A stretch of 64,000 nucleotides of DNA, taken from the NCBI GenBank assembly GCA_016081115.2, contig CM071933.1, positions 63,440,660 through 63,504,659 on the forward strand, written 5' to 3'. Shown piece after piece: positions 47,236 through 57,769 of the stretch (position 1 is its first letter; every line of letters begins with the position of its first letter). Made by a program: the position numbers and the translations under genes. Source of the DNA: Rehmannia glutinosa (taxonomy: Eukaryota > Streptophyta > Magnoliopsida > Lamiales > Orobanchaceae). The notes under the pieces are model-generated. The model had not been told where the DNA came from, ran no database searches, and was given only the letters and a program-made list of their open reading frames with translations.

Positions 47236-47472
47236 AAAATAAGCCCTCAAATTTGAAATAAGTTCCGTGTAAAACCAAAACAACCAACCCATATATATTT
47301 CTTGCCAAATTTCCTTCAACGGCACACTTGATTTTTAAACATCTTTCAAAATAGGGCCCCAAAAATGAATATAAATTCCATATAAAACCAGAACAAAGTT
47401 CTTATATATCTAAACATAATCCATCCATATTTCCTTCAACGGCACACATGATTTTTTAAACATCTTTCAAAA
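47236..47472. repeat. Tandem repeat of about 118 bp upstream of the chitinase remnant
   Basis: Two units, both ending TTCCTTCAACGGCACAC plus a stretch with ATCTTTCAAAATA (near 47311-47353 and 47431-47473). They lie just upstream of a TATA box and may be duplicated promoter elements. Confidence 0.75.
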
Positions 47473-47494
47473 TACCACCCCTTTTGAACAACCA

Positions 47495-47504
47495 CTATAT
47501 AAAG
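47495..47504 (+). promoter_or_regulatory. TATA box of interrupted chitinase gene
   Basis: CTATATAAAG followed 30 bp later by a likely leader (ACTCTGCACAAG), which is split by the Copia insertion at 47535. Confidence 0.6.
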
Positions 47505-47914
47505 TGAAGTTTCTCAAACCATACTCTGCACAAGTGTCAAGGATCAAAATCAGATATAGTTTGTTAGTTAGGTAATTTAGTTACAAATTCAGTTAAATTA
47601 GTTATGTTCTATATCATTGGTTTCACAATGTAAATAGATGGCTGAGATCAAACATCTCTAGATTGACATGTATAAGTAAGCCAACATCCATTCTGTATCA
47701 TTAAGCAAAGATTTTTTTTTATTTCATCAATAAAGATTCTCTCCTTCTTTCAAGTCTGCTGTGAAGTTTATATCGCTTTACAGATTTCTTATTGATTCTT
47801 GATATCAACTTCAACATGGTATCAGTTTAGGGTGATTACTCTTCATCACACAAAGTTTTTTTACTGTTCCATTGAATTTTCTGTCAAGATTTCTTGCTGT
47901 TACTCTGATCTTCA

Positions 47915-48490
47915 ATGACTACCACTGAAGAAACGATCAACACTCCAGGCATGAGGCCTTCTCCTAATCCTGCCGATGACTTCACATCTCCTTATTTCCT
48001 CCATCCAAGTGATAATCCAGGTGCAGTAATTGTTTATGAACAATTTACTGGGGAAAATTATGTTTCTTGTAGCCGTTCGGTTTTGATGGTTCTCAATGTA
48101 AAGAATAAAACATGATTCATTGATGGTTCAATTCATGTTCCTCCTAGTTCTTCCTTGATCTTGTTTTCATGCTGGCACCATGCAAACAATTTAGTCCTAT
48201 CTTAGATTCTCAATTCCATAGCCAAAGACATTCGCCAGAGTATCTTGTATTTTAATACCGCTCAAGAAGTCTGGGAAGAGCTCAAGATTAGATACGTACG
48301 TAGTGATGGTCCGAGAGTTTTTCATCTTGAAAAATCATTGAGTTCTATATGTCAAGGATCAAATTCAGTCACAACATACTACAACCAGTTCAAAACTATC
48401 TGGGATGAATACATCAGCTTCCGACCTATTGCAAAGTGTTCATATGGACAATGCACATGTAATATTTCCTCTCACATGTCCACTATTTAG
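47915..48490 (+). pseudogene. Copia gag
   Basis: Start MTTTEETINTPGMRPSPNPA, then VYEQFTGENYVSCSRSVLMV (the usual LNGTNYxxWSRSV block), stop at 48113. After a gap the UBN2/gag segment resumes (48245-48490): YFNTAQEVWEELKIRYVRSD, HLEKSLSSICQGSNSVTTYY. A second stop at 48488 separates it from the main ORF. It would form the virus-like particle. Broken here. Confidence 0.85.
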
Positions 48491-48502
48491 CAATCAGACT
48501 AT

Positions 48503-50413
48503 GTGATAAAATTTCTAATTGAGCTACATGAATCATATGCACAAATTCGTAGTCAACTTTTCTTGGTGTCACCACTACCTTCTTTAGCTAAGGTATACTC
48601 TTTGCCGCTACAAGAGGAATCACAAAGGGGTTTAAACAACTCTGTTACACATACTACTCCTATAGAGTCAATGGCTATGATGGCAAAGTCTTCTAATGGA
48701 TCAAGATTTGTGTACAACAAGGAAAAGAAGAAACCAAGATGTTCCCATTGTGGCTTCACTGGGCACACAATAGACAAATATTTTCAGATTATAGGCTATC
48801 CACCAGGTTGGAAGGGGCCTAAAGGTCCAAGAATTACAAAAGAATCTGTCAGTGCTAATGCAATGGTCTCTTCTCCTACACAGCCTGAATCTAATGCCTC
48901 TAAACATCCTTTGTTTTCACAAGATATGGTGGAACAATTTTTAGCTTTTGCTCAAAGCAAATCTATACTAAAAAATACTCAAGAAACACATCATTCTGCA
49001 GCTGCTTCAATCTCAGGTAACATTGTTACTTGTCATAGTGCTGTAACTTCTAATGTTAATTGGATTTTAGACACATGGGCTACAGACCATATGGCATGTA
49101 ATAAATCATTTTATACTCATACTCCTACTCCTGTTTCTATTCCCATCCACATGTCTAATGGAAGTACAGCAATGGCAACACATATTGGAGATATTAAAAT
49201 ATATGATAATCTAACATTACATAAAGCTCTATGTGTTCCTACTTTCAACTTAAATCTAGTATATGTCTTTAAGCTGGCAAATTATTCCAATTGTGATGTA
49301 CATTTCTTGCCCTCACATTGTATATTGCAGGATTTGAACAACAAGATGATGATTGGTTCTGCTAGGCAGCAGGGTGGCCTCTATCACCTCCAATTCCCAT
49401 CAATTGCTGCTTCTATAAAAATTGATGTTGACTTATGGCATACTAGGCTAGGACATTTATCAGCTAAAAAATTGTCTATGTTGCCTAATTTTTCTGTTTG
49501 TAAAGACAACTTTGAAACTTGTGATGTATGTCATTTAGCAAAACAAAAGAAATTGCGTTTCACTGACAGATCTACTATTTCAGCAGCTACTTTTGATATG
49601 ATTCATTGTGATGTTTGGGGTCTTTTCACTACTATATCTCACAATGGTTTTAAATACTTCCTTACTTTAGTAGATGATTATTCAAGGTGTACATGGATAT
49701 ATCTTCTAAAACAAAAATCTGACACTTCTTCACGTTTGGAATCTTTTTATAACATAGTTCATACTCAATTTAATAGAAGGATCAAAATCATTAGGTCTGA
49801 TAATGGTACTGAACTCATTTTGCCAAGTTTTTATAATTCTAGAGGAATTGTTCATCAAACTAGTTGTGTGGAGACTCCACAACAAAATGGTTTAGTAGAA
49901 ATGAAACACCAACACCTATTACAAGTTGCTAGAGCATTGATGTTTCATTCAAAAGTTCCTTTAAATTTTTGGGATGATTGTATACTGACAGCTGCTCATT
50001 TGATTAACAGGATTCCTACTCCTATTCTATGTAATTTGTCTCCCTTTGAAAAGCTATTTGGAAAGAAGCCTAATTATGAGCATCTTAGGGTGTTTGGATG
50101 TATTTCATATGCTTCTACTCTTCAAAGGCAAAGAACCAAGTTTGATCCTCGAGCTTCAAAATGTGTATTCATAGGATATTCAATTGGATGTAAAGGTTAC
50201 AAATTATTTGATTTAAACACAAAACAAACCTTTATTTCTAGAAGTGTTCAGTTTTGTGAAAATGTTTTTCCTTTCCAATCAAGTTCTGCTGAATCTCCCA
50301 TTTTAACTCCAATGTTTACAGACATAACTACTGATTATATATTTCCTGCTTCTATATCTGCTAATAGTCCTAGACCATTACTCAAAATGAGCCATCTCAG
50401 GTTCATGATATAG
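48503..50413 (+). CDS. Copia polyprotein segment: zinc knuckle, protease, integrase
   Basis: 636-codon open frame. The zinc knuckle CSHCGFTGHTIDKYF (about residue 80) has its last Cys replaced by Tyr. The protease active site reads WILDTWATDHMACN (about residue 187), with Trp for the essential Gly of DTGA, so the protease should be dead. The integrase N-terminal HHCC is seen as LWHTRLGHLS ... CDVCHLAKQKK. The catalytic triad is seen in IHCDVWGLF, IRSDNGTE and PQQNGLVEMKHQH (D, D, E). The C-terminal FGCISYAS...KFDPRASKCVFIGY block is present. It is one segment of a broken polyprotein rather than a host gene. Confidence 0.9.
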   Translation: MIKFLIELHESYAQIRSQLFLVSPLPSLAKVYSLPLQEESQRGLNNSVTHTTPIESMAMMAKSSNGSRFVYNKEKKKPRCSHCGFTGHTIDKYFQIIGYPPGWKGPKGPRITKESVSANAMVSSPTQPESNASKHPLFSQDMVEQFLAFAQSKSILKNTQETHHSAAASISGNIVTCHSAVTSNVNWILDTWATDHMACNKSFYTHTPTPVSIPIHMSNGSTAMATHIGDIKIYDNLTLHKALCVPTFNLNLVYVFKLANYSNCDVHFLPSHCILQDLNNKMMIGSARQQGGLYHLQFPSIAASIKIDVDLWHTRLGHLSAKKLSMLPNFSVCKDNFETCDVCHLAKQKKLRFTDRSTISAATFDMIHCDVWGLFTTISHNGFKYFLTLVDDYSRCTWIYLLKQKSDTSSRLESFYNIVHTQFNRRIKIIRSDNGTELILPSFYNSRGIVHQTSCVETPQQNGLVEMKHQHLLQVARALMFHSKVPLNFWDDCILTAAHLINRIPTPILCNLSPFEKLFGKKPNYEHLRVFGCISYASTLQRQRTKFDPRASKCVFIGYSIGCKGYKLFDLNTKQTFISRSVQFCENVFPFQSSSAESPILTPMFTDITTDYIFPASISANSPRPLLKMSHLRFMI

Positions 50414-52350
50414 AGAACAATGCTATTATTTCTCATGATCCAACTCCTGTTGCAACACATGATGAAACTACCATTGCTTCTCATGATCCAACTCCCATTG
50501 CCACACATGATCCAACTGATGTTTCAACAAATCCTCAACATAATGATCAATTTGCTATTCTTAGAAGATCTGGTAGAAATAGAGTTGTCCCTCATTATTT
50601 GCAGGTTTATGATTGTGCACTTCCACAATCCATTAGACAAAATTCTTCAAATGCAGCTTATTCTTTGGGGTCTAATTATCCTATATCAGCTTCCATATCT
50701 ACTGACAAGCTTTCTTCCAGTCATAAAGCTTTCACTGCTGCTATTTCTCAAATAACAGAACCAAAAAATTTGCACAAGCCAACAAATTTCAAGAATGTAG
50801 GGATGCAAAGTTAGCAGAAACTAAAGCTCTTGAGAAGAACAATACATGGACTTTAACTGAACTCCCTCCAGATAAGCATTGCATAGGATGCAAGTGGGTG
50901 TACAAAGTCAAATACAAATCAGATGGTTAATTAGAAAGATACAAGGCCAGACTTGTGGCAAAAGGTTATACACAAGTAGAAGGTCTAGATTACTTTGAAA
51001 CTTTTTCTCCTGTCACTAAGATTACTACAGTAAGATTAATCTTAGCTTTAGCAGCAATGAAAGGATGGTTTTTGCATCAGTTAGATGTGAACAATGCCTT
51101 CTTACATGGAGATTTATATGAAGAGGTATATATGAAACCACCTCCTGGATATTGTGCTCCCACAGACAACATTGTATGTAAGTTGAATAAGAGTTTATAT
51201 GGTCTAAATCAAGCATCCAAGCAATGGTTTCAGAAGCTTCAATCTTGTTTGATATCTTATGGTTTCATACAATCAAGGTCTGATCATTCATTATTCATAA
51301 AATCTAGCACTGATTCAATTATTATTTTATGTGTTTATGTAGATGATGTGATACTAGCTGGGAACAATATCAAGGAATCCAAGACATCAAAGCACATCTG
51401 CATGAGAAGTTTACAATCAAAGACCTTGTCATTCTCAAATATATTCTAGGAATAGAAGTTGCAAGATATGAAAGAGGCATAAGCATATGTCAAAGAAAAT
51501 ATGCCTTAGATGTTCTCACAGAGGCTGGATATCTTGGTTGCAAGCCCAGTACTACTCCCATGGACTCTAAACTTGATTTGCATAACAAAGATGATCTTCC
51601 ATTGGAAGATCCCTCAATCTATAGAAGACTAATTGGCAGATTACTTTATCTAACAATAACAAGACCAGAATTATCTTATAGTATTCAATGTCTAAGTCAA
51701 TTTATGGCTAATCCTACTACAGTTCATCTTGCAGCTGCACATAAAGTTCTGAGATACATCAAATTCTCCCCAGGCAAAGGCTTATTCTATCCAGCTGCTC
51801 CTACACCAACTCTGAAGGGATTCTCTGATGCAGATTGGGCCAAATGCATTGAGACAAGAAGAAGTGTGAGTGGTTATACTATTTATCTTGGTGAATCACT
51901 CATATCTTGGAAGGCAAAGAAACAATCAACCGTTAGTAGATCATCTGCAGAAGCAGAATACAGGGCCATTGCCCTTATTACCTGTGAATTACAATGGATG
52001 TCTTACTTACTGAGTAACTTCAGGACCTACAACTTCCACAAATACAACCAGCCATTGTCTACACTGACAGTAGATCAGCCAATTTTATTTCACAAAATGC
52101 ATGTCAGCATGAAAGAACCAAACATATCCAACTAGACTGCCATTTTGTGAGAGAAAAGATTCAACAAGGTCTCATTAAAGTGGTCCATATTCCTGCAACT
52201 CAACAACTAGCTGATCTCATGACAAAATCTTTACCTCATAATATATTTCAAGAAATCATTCTCAAGCTTGGCATGATTGACATCCATGCTCCGCTTGTGG
52301 AGGGGGGGGTGTCAAGGATCAAAATCAGATATAGTTTTTTAGTTAGGTAA
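50414..52350 (+). pseudogene. Copia reverse transcriptase and RNase H
   Basis: Linker 50414-50820 with short repeats around CATGATCCAACTCC. RT: CKWVYKVKYKSDG, then a TAA at 50928, then LERYKARLVAKGYTQVEGLD, LHQLDVNNAFLHGDLYEEVY, LYGLNQASKQWFQKLQ and VYVDDVILAGNN (YVDD). A frameshift near 51375 precedes the connection. RNase H at 51560-52135 has SDADWAKCIETRRSVSGYTI and SRSSAEAEYRAIA. A further shift near 52040 leads to the C-terminal tail TQQLADLMTKSLPH at 52196. Confidence 0.92.
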
Positions 52351-52618
52351 TTTAGTTACAAATTCAGTTAAATTAGTTATGTTCTATATCATTGGTTTCA
52401 CAATGTAAATAGATGGCTGAGATCAAACATCTCTAGATTGACATGTATAAATAAGCCAGCATCCGTTCTGTATCATTAAGCAAAGATTTTTTTAATTTCA
52501 TCAATAAAGATTCTCTTCTTCTTTCAAGTCTGCTGTGAAGTTTATGTTGCTTTACAGATTTCTTGTTGATTCTTGATATCAACTTCAACAACAAGAAAGA
52601 ACCAAAATCAAAATATAA

Positions 52619-52813
52619 TGGAATTATAATGGTGGGAAAGTGTTGCCTAGCTTCATAAGTGGCGTATTGGGTCCGAATAATGGATTTTTTACAGCTTGTA
52701 GTATGCTTAAAAGTGAGGGAAATCTTCATGGGATATTTGTTTGGTGTGCAGATGATTCCAAGGGATTAGGACTTAAGTATGAGAAACAGTTACAATCTGT
52801 GCTTGCAATTTAA
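52619..52813 (+). pseudogene. GH18 chitinase (chitinase 2-like) C-terminal fragment
   Basis: An open frame ending in TAA gives WNYNGGKVLPSFISGVLGPN, GFFTACSMLKSEGNLHGIFV and WCADDSKGLGLKYEKQLQSV. This is the C-terminal pattern of the tulip-bulb/narbonin-like branch of GH18 chitinases (NGGKVL...GFF.AC..LK..G.LHGIFVW.ADDS...YE...Q.LLAI). Chitinases of this family hydrolyse chitin in defence or are storage-related. The catalytic DxxDxDxE region would lie upstream and is absent. A promoter-like region with TATA box lies left of the Copia element, so the gene seems to have lost its middle as well as being split. A TAAT-rich 3' region with AATAGAATTAATGAAATAAA (52858) may hold polyadenylation signals. 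Confidence 0.72.
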
Positions 52814-53007
52814 TTCCCACTAATATATATGTACACTCTTCATCTCCTCTGTTTATCAATAGAATTAATGAAATAAACTTTGGTTTGTGTTAAACCTGGA
52901 CATTGTTTTGTGGTGACAAATGATTATAAAAATCCAGTCTTTGATTTATTCCACAAGCTGAATATACTGTGTATATCCATTGTTTATAAATGAATTTTAA
53001 ACAGAAA

Positions 53008-53893
53008 AATTGTTGGAATTTGGTCTTGAGAAATGGTTATTGACCCGATTTTGACCAAATAATTAAGTGGTTTCTATTAGTGAAAAATGGAATTAAATTA
53101 TTTGTAAAAATTCTACTAAGAGAGTAGATGAGAATAGCATTTGGAATTTCTCAAAACCGATTCCGGGTGAATGAGAAATTAATGCTAGAAATTAGCCACT
53201 TAATACAAATAAATGGTATGGAAAATGGAAAATGTGGGGAAGGAGAAATGCTCCATCCCGCATAGGAAAATGAGGATAAGTTTGCACACTTAATATATCC
53301 CAAGTTGGACATATGTGTTTGGGCCCTTGGAGGCACCCAAGTTTTTAAAGGGGTGAGGACCTACATGTTTGTGGGTTTGGTTCAAAGCGCGTGTGCCGCC
53401 GCCGCACCCAAGCACGGGCGGACTCACGGCCCGTGCGTCGGGTCGTGCGTCCTGCTGAACCTTTACGAACCAGCGCCCTGCCGAACATTGGCGCACCAGC
53501 GCACGGCCCGTGCGTCAGGTCGTGCGCCCCTAAACATGTGCGTCTGTCAGTACAAAATGTGTCTTTTCGAGCCAAAAGACGTGATCTTTCCATACGAGGC
53601 ACCTGAGGCCTATAATAATCGACCCCTGATGACTGAATAAACACACGAAATAATCAGCAACTTAAAATCGAGCATTGCATTCTGCATATTGTCTGATTTC
53701 CTCCTTCAAAAGCTTGAAAGTACAAACACCTTTGTTGTTCACTGTGTTTCGAGTTTGCAATTGATGTAAACTCGAGACGTAAATAGTCGTTGTATCTTAG
53801 GGACGTACGCCGGAACCATTAGCACTAGTGTACGAGGCGTTTTCGTCTTGCGGAGACTGAATCGAATTCATGCCTCGACTAAAAGCCATACAC
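53008..53893. repeat. Probable solo LTR (Copia type) with GC-rich core
   Basis: Begins TGTTGGAATTTGGTCTTGAG, a common start of plant Copia LTRs, and probably ends near the CGAATTCATGCCTCGACT region. The middle (53385-53535) is strikingly GC-rich with two related stretches of CACGGCCCGTGCGTCGGGTCGTGC type (53424 and 53504). Overlapping ORFs there on both strands are compositional. No internal domain follows. The exact end and target duplication were not found. Confidence 0.5.
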
Positions 53894-54988
53894 TTAGCCA
53901 TTTTCTTCCTATACAGAAACCTCACAAATATTTTTAACCAACAAAAATATCTGATGAAAACAAAATTATGTTTGCTTTTGTGTTCTATATTATCATTTTT
54001 CAGAATTTTTATGTATAATAATTTGTACAATTGGTAATGATGGATTTTGAATATTTGATTTTGGATATATGATGAATAAGTATGATAATTTGAAATGTGG
54101 GGGCCCATTGAAATTATGTAGTTTTTTTTAGTATATTATTATGTACTTAAATTGAATATGATATTTTATAACAAAGACATACCGAAATTTCAAAATATTT
54201 TAAATATGCACGAAACTTTAGATTTTTGCATCATTCATCTAAGATTTTGTATTGGGTTGAATTGGACAAATAAATATTGTTGCAGTTAAATGAAAATTTT
54301 GAAGAAAAAACTCCTTGTCTTTTCGTTGTTCAAGTTACTACATTCAGAGCCGATCTTAGGTTTCGAAGGGCATGTAGCCAAAAAGAAAAAGAATGGGAGC
54401 CCTTATGTTTACATAAAAAAATTAAAAACAACAAAAATAATGTTACAAATGTAATTTCGTTGTTTAATATATAAAATAAGATATGTAATAACAAAAATAT
54501 CTACTCCAACTTTAACATTCCGGTCTGATTAAAAATAAAGTTACACAAAATATCGTTGAATATAATTTACTATAGAGAAAAGCCAAAAAACAAATTAATG
54601 AATTACATATGAGAAATGGATCTTCTTGCACTTTTATCTATAAGTCACCAATCAACCTTTCATAATCAATTTTTTTTTTCCAGAAATTCACTCTAAGTTG
54701 AAATCAAAGCCAATTCAAAGTTAAAGTGACGTTTTTTATTTTGCAAAGTTAAATTATAACCTCATTCAAAAACAACAAAAATTAACTTTAACTTTGTTTT
54801 TTGTTTTGCCAAAAAAAAAAAAAAGAGTTAGAGAGAGAAAATGGGGAAAATAACATGAAGTTTGCAATTGTTAGTACCCGAATACAAGACCTCTAAAATT
54901 AAAGATAGAGCATCCACCACTTAACCATCTTACTTCTTTGTTATTTATATTAACCATTATAAATATATAACCAAAAACAATAAATTCA
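53894..54988. other. AT-rich intergenic sequence with possible hAT terminal scraps
   Basis: No gene recognised. GGGGGCCCATT at 54100 and CAGAGCCGATCTTAGG at 54347 resemble ends of TTF-type hAT elements and might bound an old deletion derivative; no target duplication could be established. Confidence 0.4.
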
Positions 54989-54989
54989 A

Positions 54990-55046
<57 letters not shown>

Positions 55047-56466
55047 AGGATCTCGTGAGACATCTCCTTACCGTGAGACCGTAAGGACTAATCTCAACCG
55101 CTCCCATTAAATAATTGAAGGTTGAGATTAGAACGAATAAAATTATATTAATATTTAATTTAATCACAAAATGGCTAACATTGTAAAAAAAAATTAACCT
55201 CCTTAGCATTAAATACATGTAGATAAAAATGGAAATAAAATTAAACAATAGCAGTTACATTCGATACATATATCACCCACAAAAAATGGCATCAAATTCC
55301 ACAATCGAATCTCTCTGTGTCTCTCTCTTATTATTCCACCATTAATGCAGAACATAATTATTGTAACTATATTGCATATTTAGAATATATATATATATAT
55401 ATATATATATATTACATAGATAGTTATCAGACACTGCACATTTAGTTTGTTACTTAATATAGATATGGTTATAATACATATACATATTTTATTTGGTGCA
55501 TAGATAGTAATGAGATAATGTTAAGTTAATTGTTGTTTAATGCATATATAATTATGAGGCAACACATAGTTAGTTGTTGTTTGATGGATATATAATTATG
55601 AGACAATTCATAGTTAGTTATTGTTTGATGCATAATTATTTTTTATTTGATGCATATATAACTATAACACAATGCATAAATAGTTATTGAATGATGCTCC
55701 ATATAATGCATATTGGTTTGAATAAATTACATATTTAGAATACATATATCTACCCTATATACTAAAAGAGAAAGCAATATTGACACATGACATCACCTTA
55801 TTAATCTTGGAAATTTGTCAATTTCACATACTCTCAATTCCACATGGCGGCTTCACATTTATCTATGTGGCACATGTGTAAAAATTTAAAAGATAACAAT
55901 GTTAATCAAGATTCTAAAAGATAAAATACAATCCCGAAAATAAAGGATTTGCTCACAATTAGTTTAAAAAAATCAATTTTGATCAAATGTATCCGAATAT
56001 ACATTTTTGAATTTAGATGATAAAAAATTTAAGAGATAACAAATAATCCAAAAATCAAGCTTTTAAAATTTGTAACACTAAAATTTTATATTTGGACAAG
56101 TCCCGTGTAACATATGGGTGTTATTCTAATTGCTTATATTGTGGAAAACTTATTGCATAATTATGTTCATTTTGGTGCATTGAAGGGAATATAATGCATA
56201 TTTAGAATCAATATGATGCATATGTAACATAAACTAAATAGTGCGATGTATCATATCATATATCTAATCCCTTAAATCATAGGAGTGAACAATTGCATTT
56301 CTAAAAAATTGTCAATTAATGAAAGTTCTAAAATACCCTTAATGAAGAGAAATAAATAATTAAACAATTAACAATCAAAATAATCTCATACATTGATTTT
56401 GACAAATAAATGGTTGAGATTAGTCCACACTGTCTTACACAAAGATCCCTTCCTCATTCGATCCAA

Positions 56467-56516
<50 letters not shown>
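54989..56516. mobile_element. TIR element between AT microsatellites, with nested Helitron
   Basis: Inner inverted ends share GGACTAATCTCAACC (left at about 55086-55100; right, on the minus strand, at about 56407-56421). The element lies between a (CA)n(TA)n run (54989-55041) and a (TA)n run (56468-56515). The interior is AT-rich with a loose repeat of about 50 bp (TTGTTTGATGCATATATAATTATGAG type, 55530-55680). It contains the Helitron at 55749-56129. No coding sequence. Confidence 0.55.
55749..56129 (+). mobile_element. Short non-autonomous Helitron (381 bp)
   Basis: Starts TCTACCCTATATACTAAAAG and ends with a hairpin (CCCGTGTAACATATGGG), a short spacer and CTAA, inserted between A and T. 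These match plant Helitron ends (5' TC, 3' hairpin plus CTRR). No ORF. Confidence 0.8.
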
Positions 56517-56518
<2 letters not shown>

Positions 56519-57165
56519 CTGGGTTATATGAGTCCAGCATCCTAGGGTAAGAACGTACGTGGGGAACATCTTGTACGTTGACCTCTTTATATTTACATCC
56601 CAGATTAAACCTGTTTTATTTATATTTCTTACATTAATAGAAATTAATCAGGGCAAATTAGTCAACAAAAAACACAAATTATCCTAAAATAGTGGGCGGT
56701 TACATCTTAGTTTTGGAAAAAGATCTCATTAATCTCTCACCCCATTTACATCTCCTGCCAAAAAAAGGTCCAATTTAAGTGAAAAATACTAAAAAATTAA
56801 CAGTCATTCTTCACAAAACTAAGTAAGCAAACATTCTATACGAAAAAAGCAACAAACAAGTACTAAATAAGCAATAGCAGAATAACAAATACACAAACAT
56901 TATATACTAAGTGAAACTAAACTAGTACTAAGAAGACATACCAAATACTAAATAAGCAAACCTTCTATACTAAATGAGCAACAAACTAGTATTAAGTCCT
57001 AAATAAGCAAACATTAGATACTATGTGAAAACAAACTAGTACTAAGTAAGCATTAAGAAATACTAAATAGCAAATATTTTATATTAAATAAGCAACAAAC
57101 TAGTACCAAGTAAGTAATAATAACTATTATACTAAAACAAACCACAAACTAATACTGAGCAGTGT
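56517..57165. other. Unassigned sequence with short interspersed repeats
   Basis: Begins GGCTGGGTTATATGAGTCC next to the (TA)n run. Between 56810 and 57160 there is an irregular repeat of ACTAAATAAGCAA / AACAAACTAGTACTAAG. Probably an unclassified TIR element. No gene. Confidence 0.45.
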
Positions 57166-57550
57166 TGTAAAAATCGGCCTAAGCGGCCGCCTAAGCGCCA
57201 ACTAGGCGTTAAGCGCCCCTAGGCCGATCCGATTTTGCTAAAATCAGGCCAAAAAATATTTTTGGTCGAAAATAGGCCTAGGCGGCAAAAATTAGCCAAA
57301 AATCAGTAATGTATGACCCCAAAATTTCGACTACTCATAATATATAAAATTTTGTACATCGGATTTATTTTGTATGATGTTTTCTTATAACGTTAAGTTT
57401 TTAGGGGAATTCTAATATTTATTGTAGGCTATATATTAAGAATGTCGTGTAACCCCAACCTAAATTATAAAAGTTTTAAATATCTTAAGCCTTAATTGAA
57501 ATTTATTAAATATTTAAAAGTCTAATATTACTAAACTAATTTCTAAACGG
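57166..57550. mobile_element. hAT-type MITE fragment
   Basis: CAGTGTTGTAAAAATCGGCC at 57168 matches the end of the MITE at 36836-37018 and is a typical hAT end. GCCTAGGCG repeats follow. The opposite end was not found, so it is probably truncated. Confidence 0.55.
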
Positions 57551-57769
57551 GTTATACATAGGGATATGATCAAATGAGACCAAACCTTTTAGGTAAGAAC
57601 ATGAGACTACATTTAGACCATTTGATTTAATAATAAATGGTCCAAATTTTACTCTCCATTTTAGGCATGGTGGTGGCAAGCAAGGGTAGAAAAGTAATTT
57701 GTCCTTTAAGTTAAAGGATATAATTGTAAATCCCTAATTTTCGAATTTGGTAACTGAAATCTGATTCTA

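Larger units (their letters stand above)
47535..52590 (+). mobile_element. Copia retrotransposon, full-length structure (5.06 kb)
   Basis: LTRs 47535-47816 (282 bp) and 52310-52590 (281 bp), TG/CA ends, differing at about 9 positions plus a T-run indel (roughly 3%). Target duplication ACAAG (47530-47534 and 52591-52595). Primer binding site TGGTATCAG at 47817; polypurine tract GGAGGGGGGGG just before the 3' LTR. Gag, protease, integrase, RT and RNase H follow in Copia order, but several point lesions make the element non-autonomous. Confidence 0.95.

Noticed and set aside
53305..53644. Overlapping ORFs on both strands in the GC-rich island
   Set aside because: Three or more frames are open at once because of GC-rich repeats; no domain, and the position is inside an LTR-like sequence.
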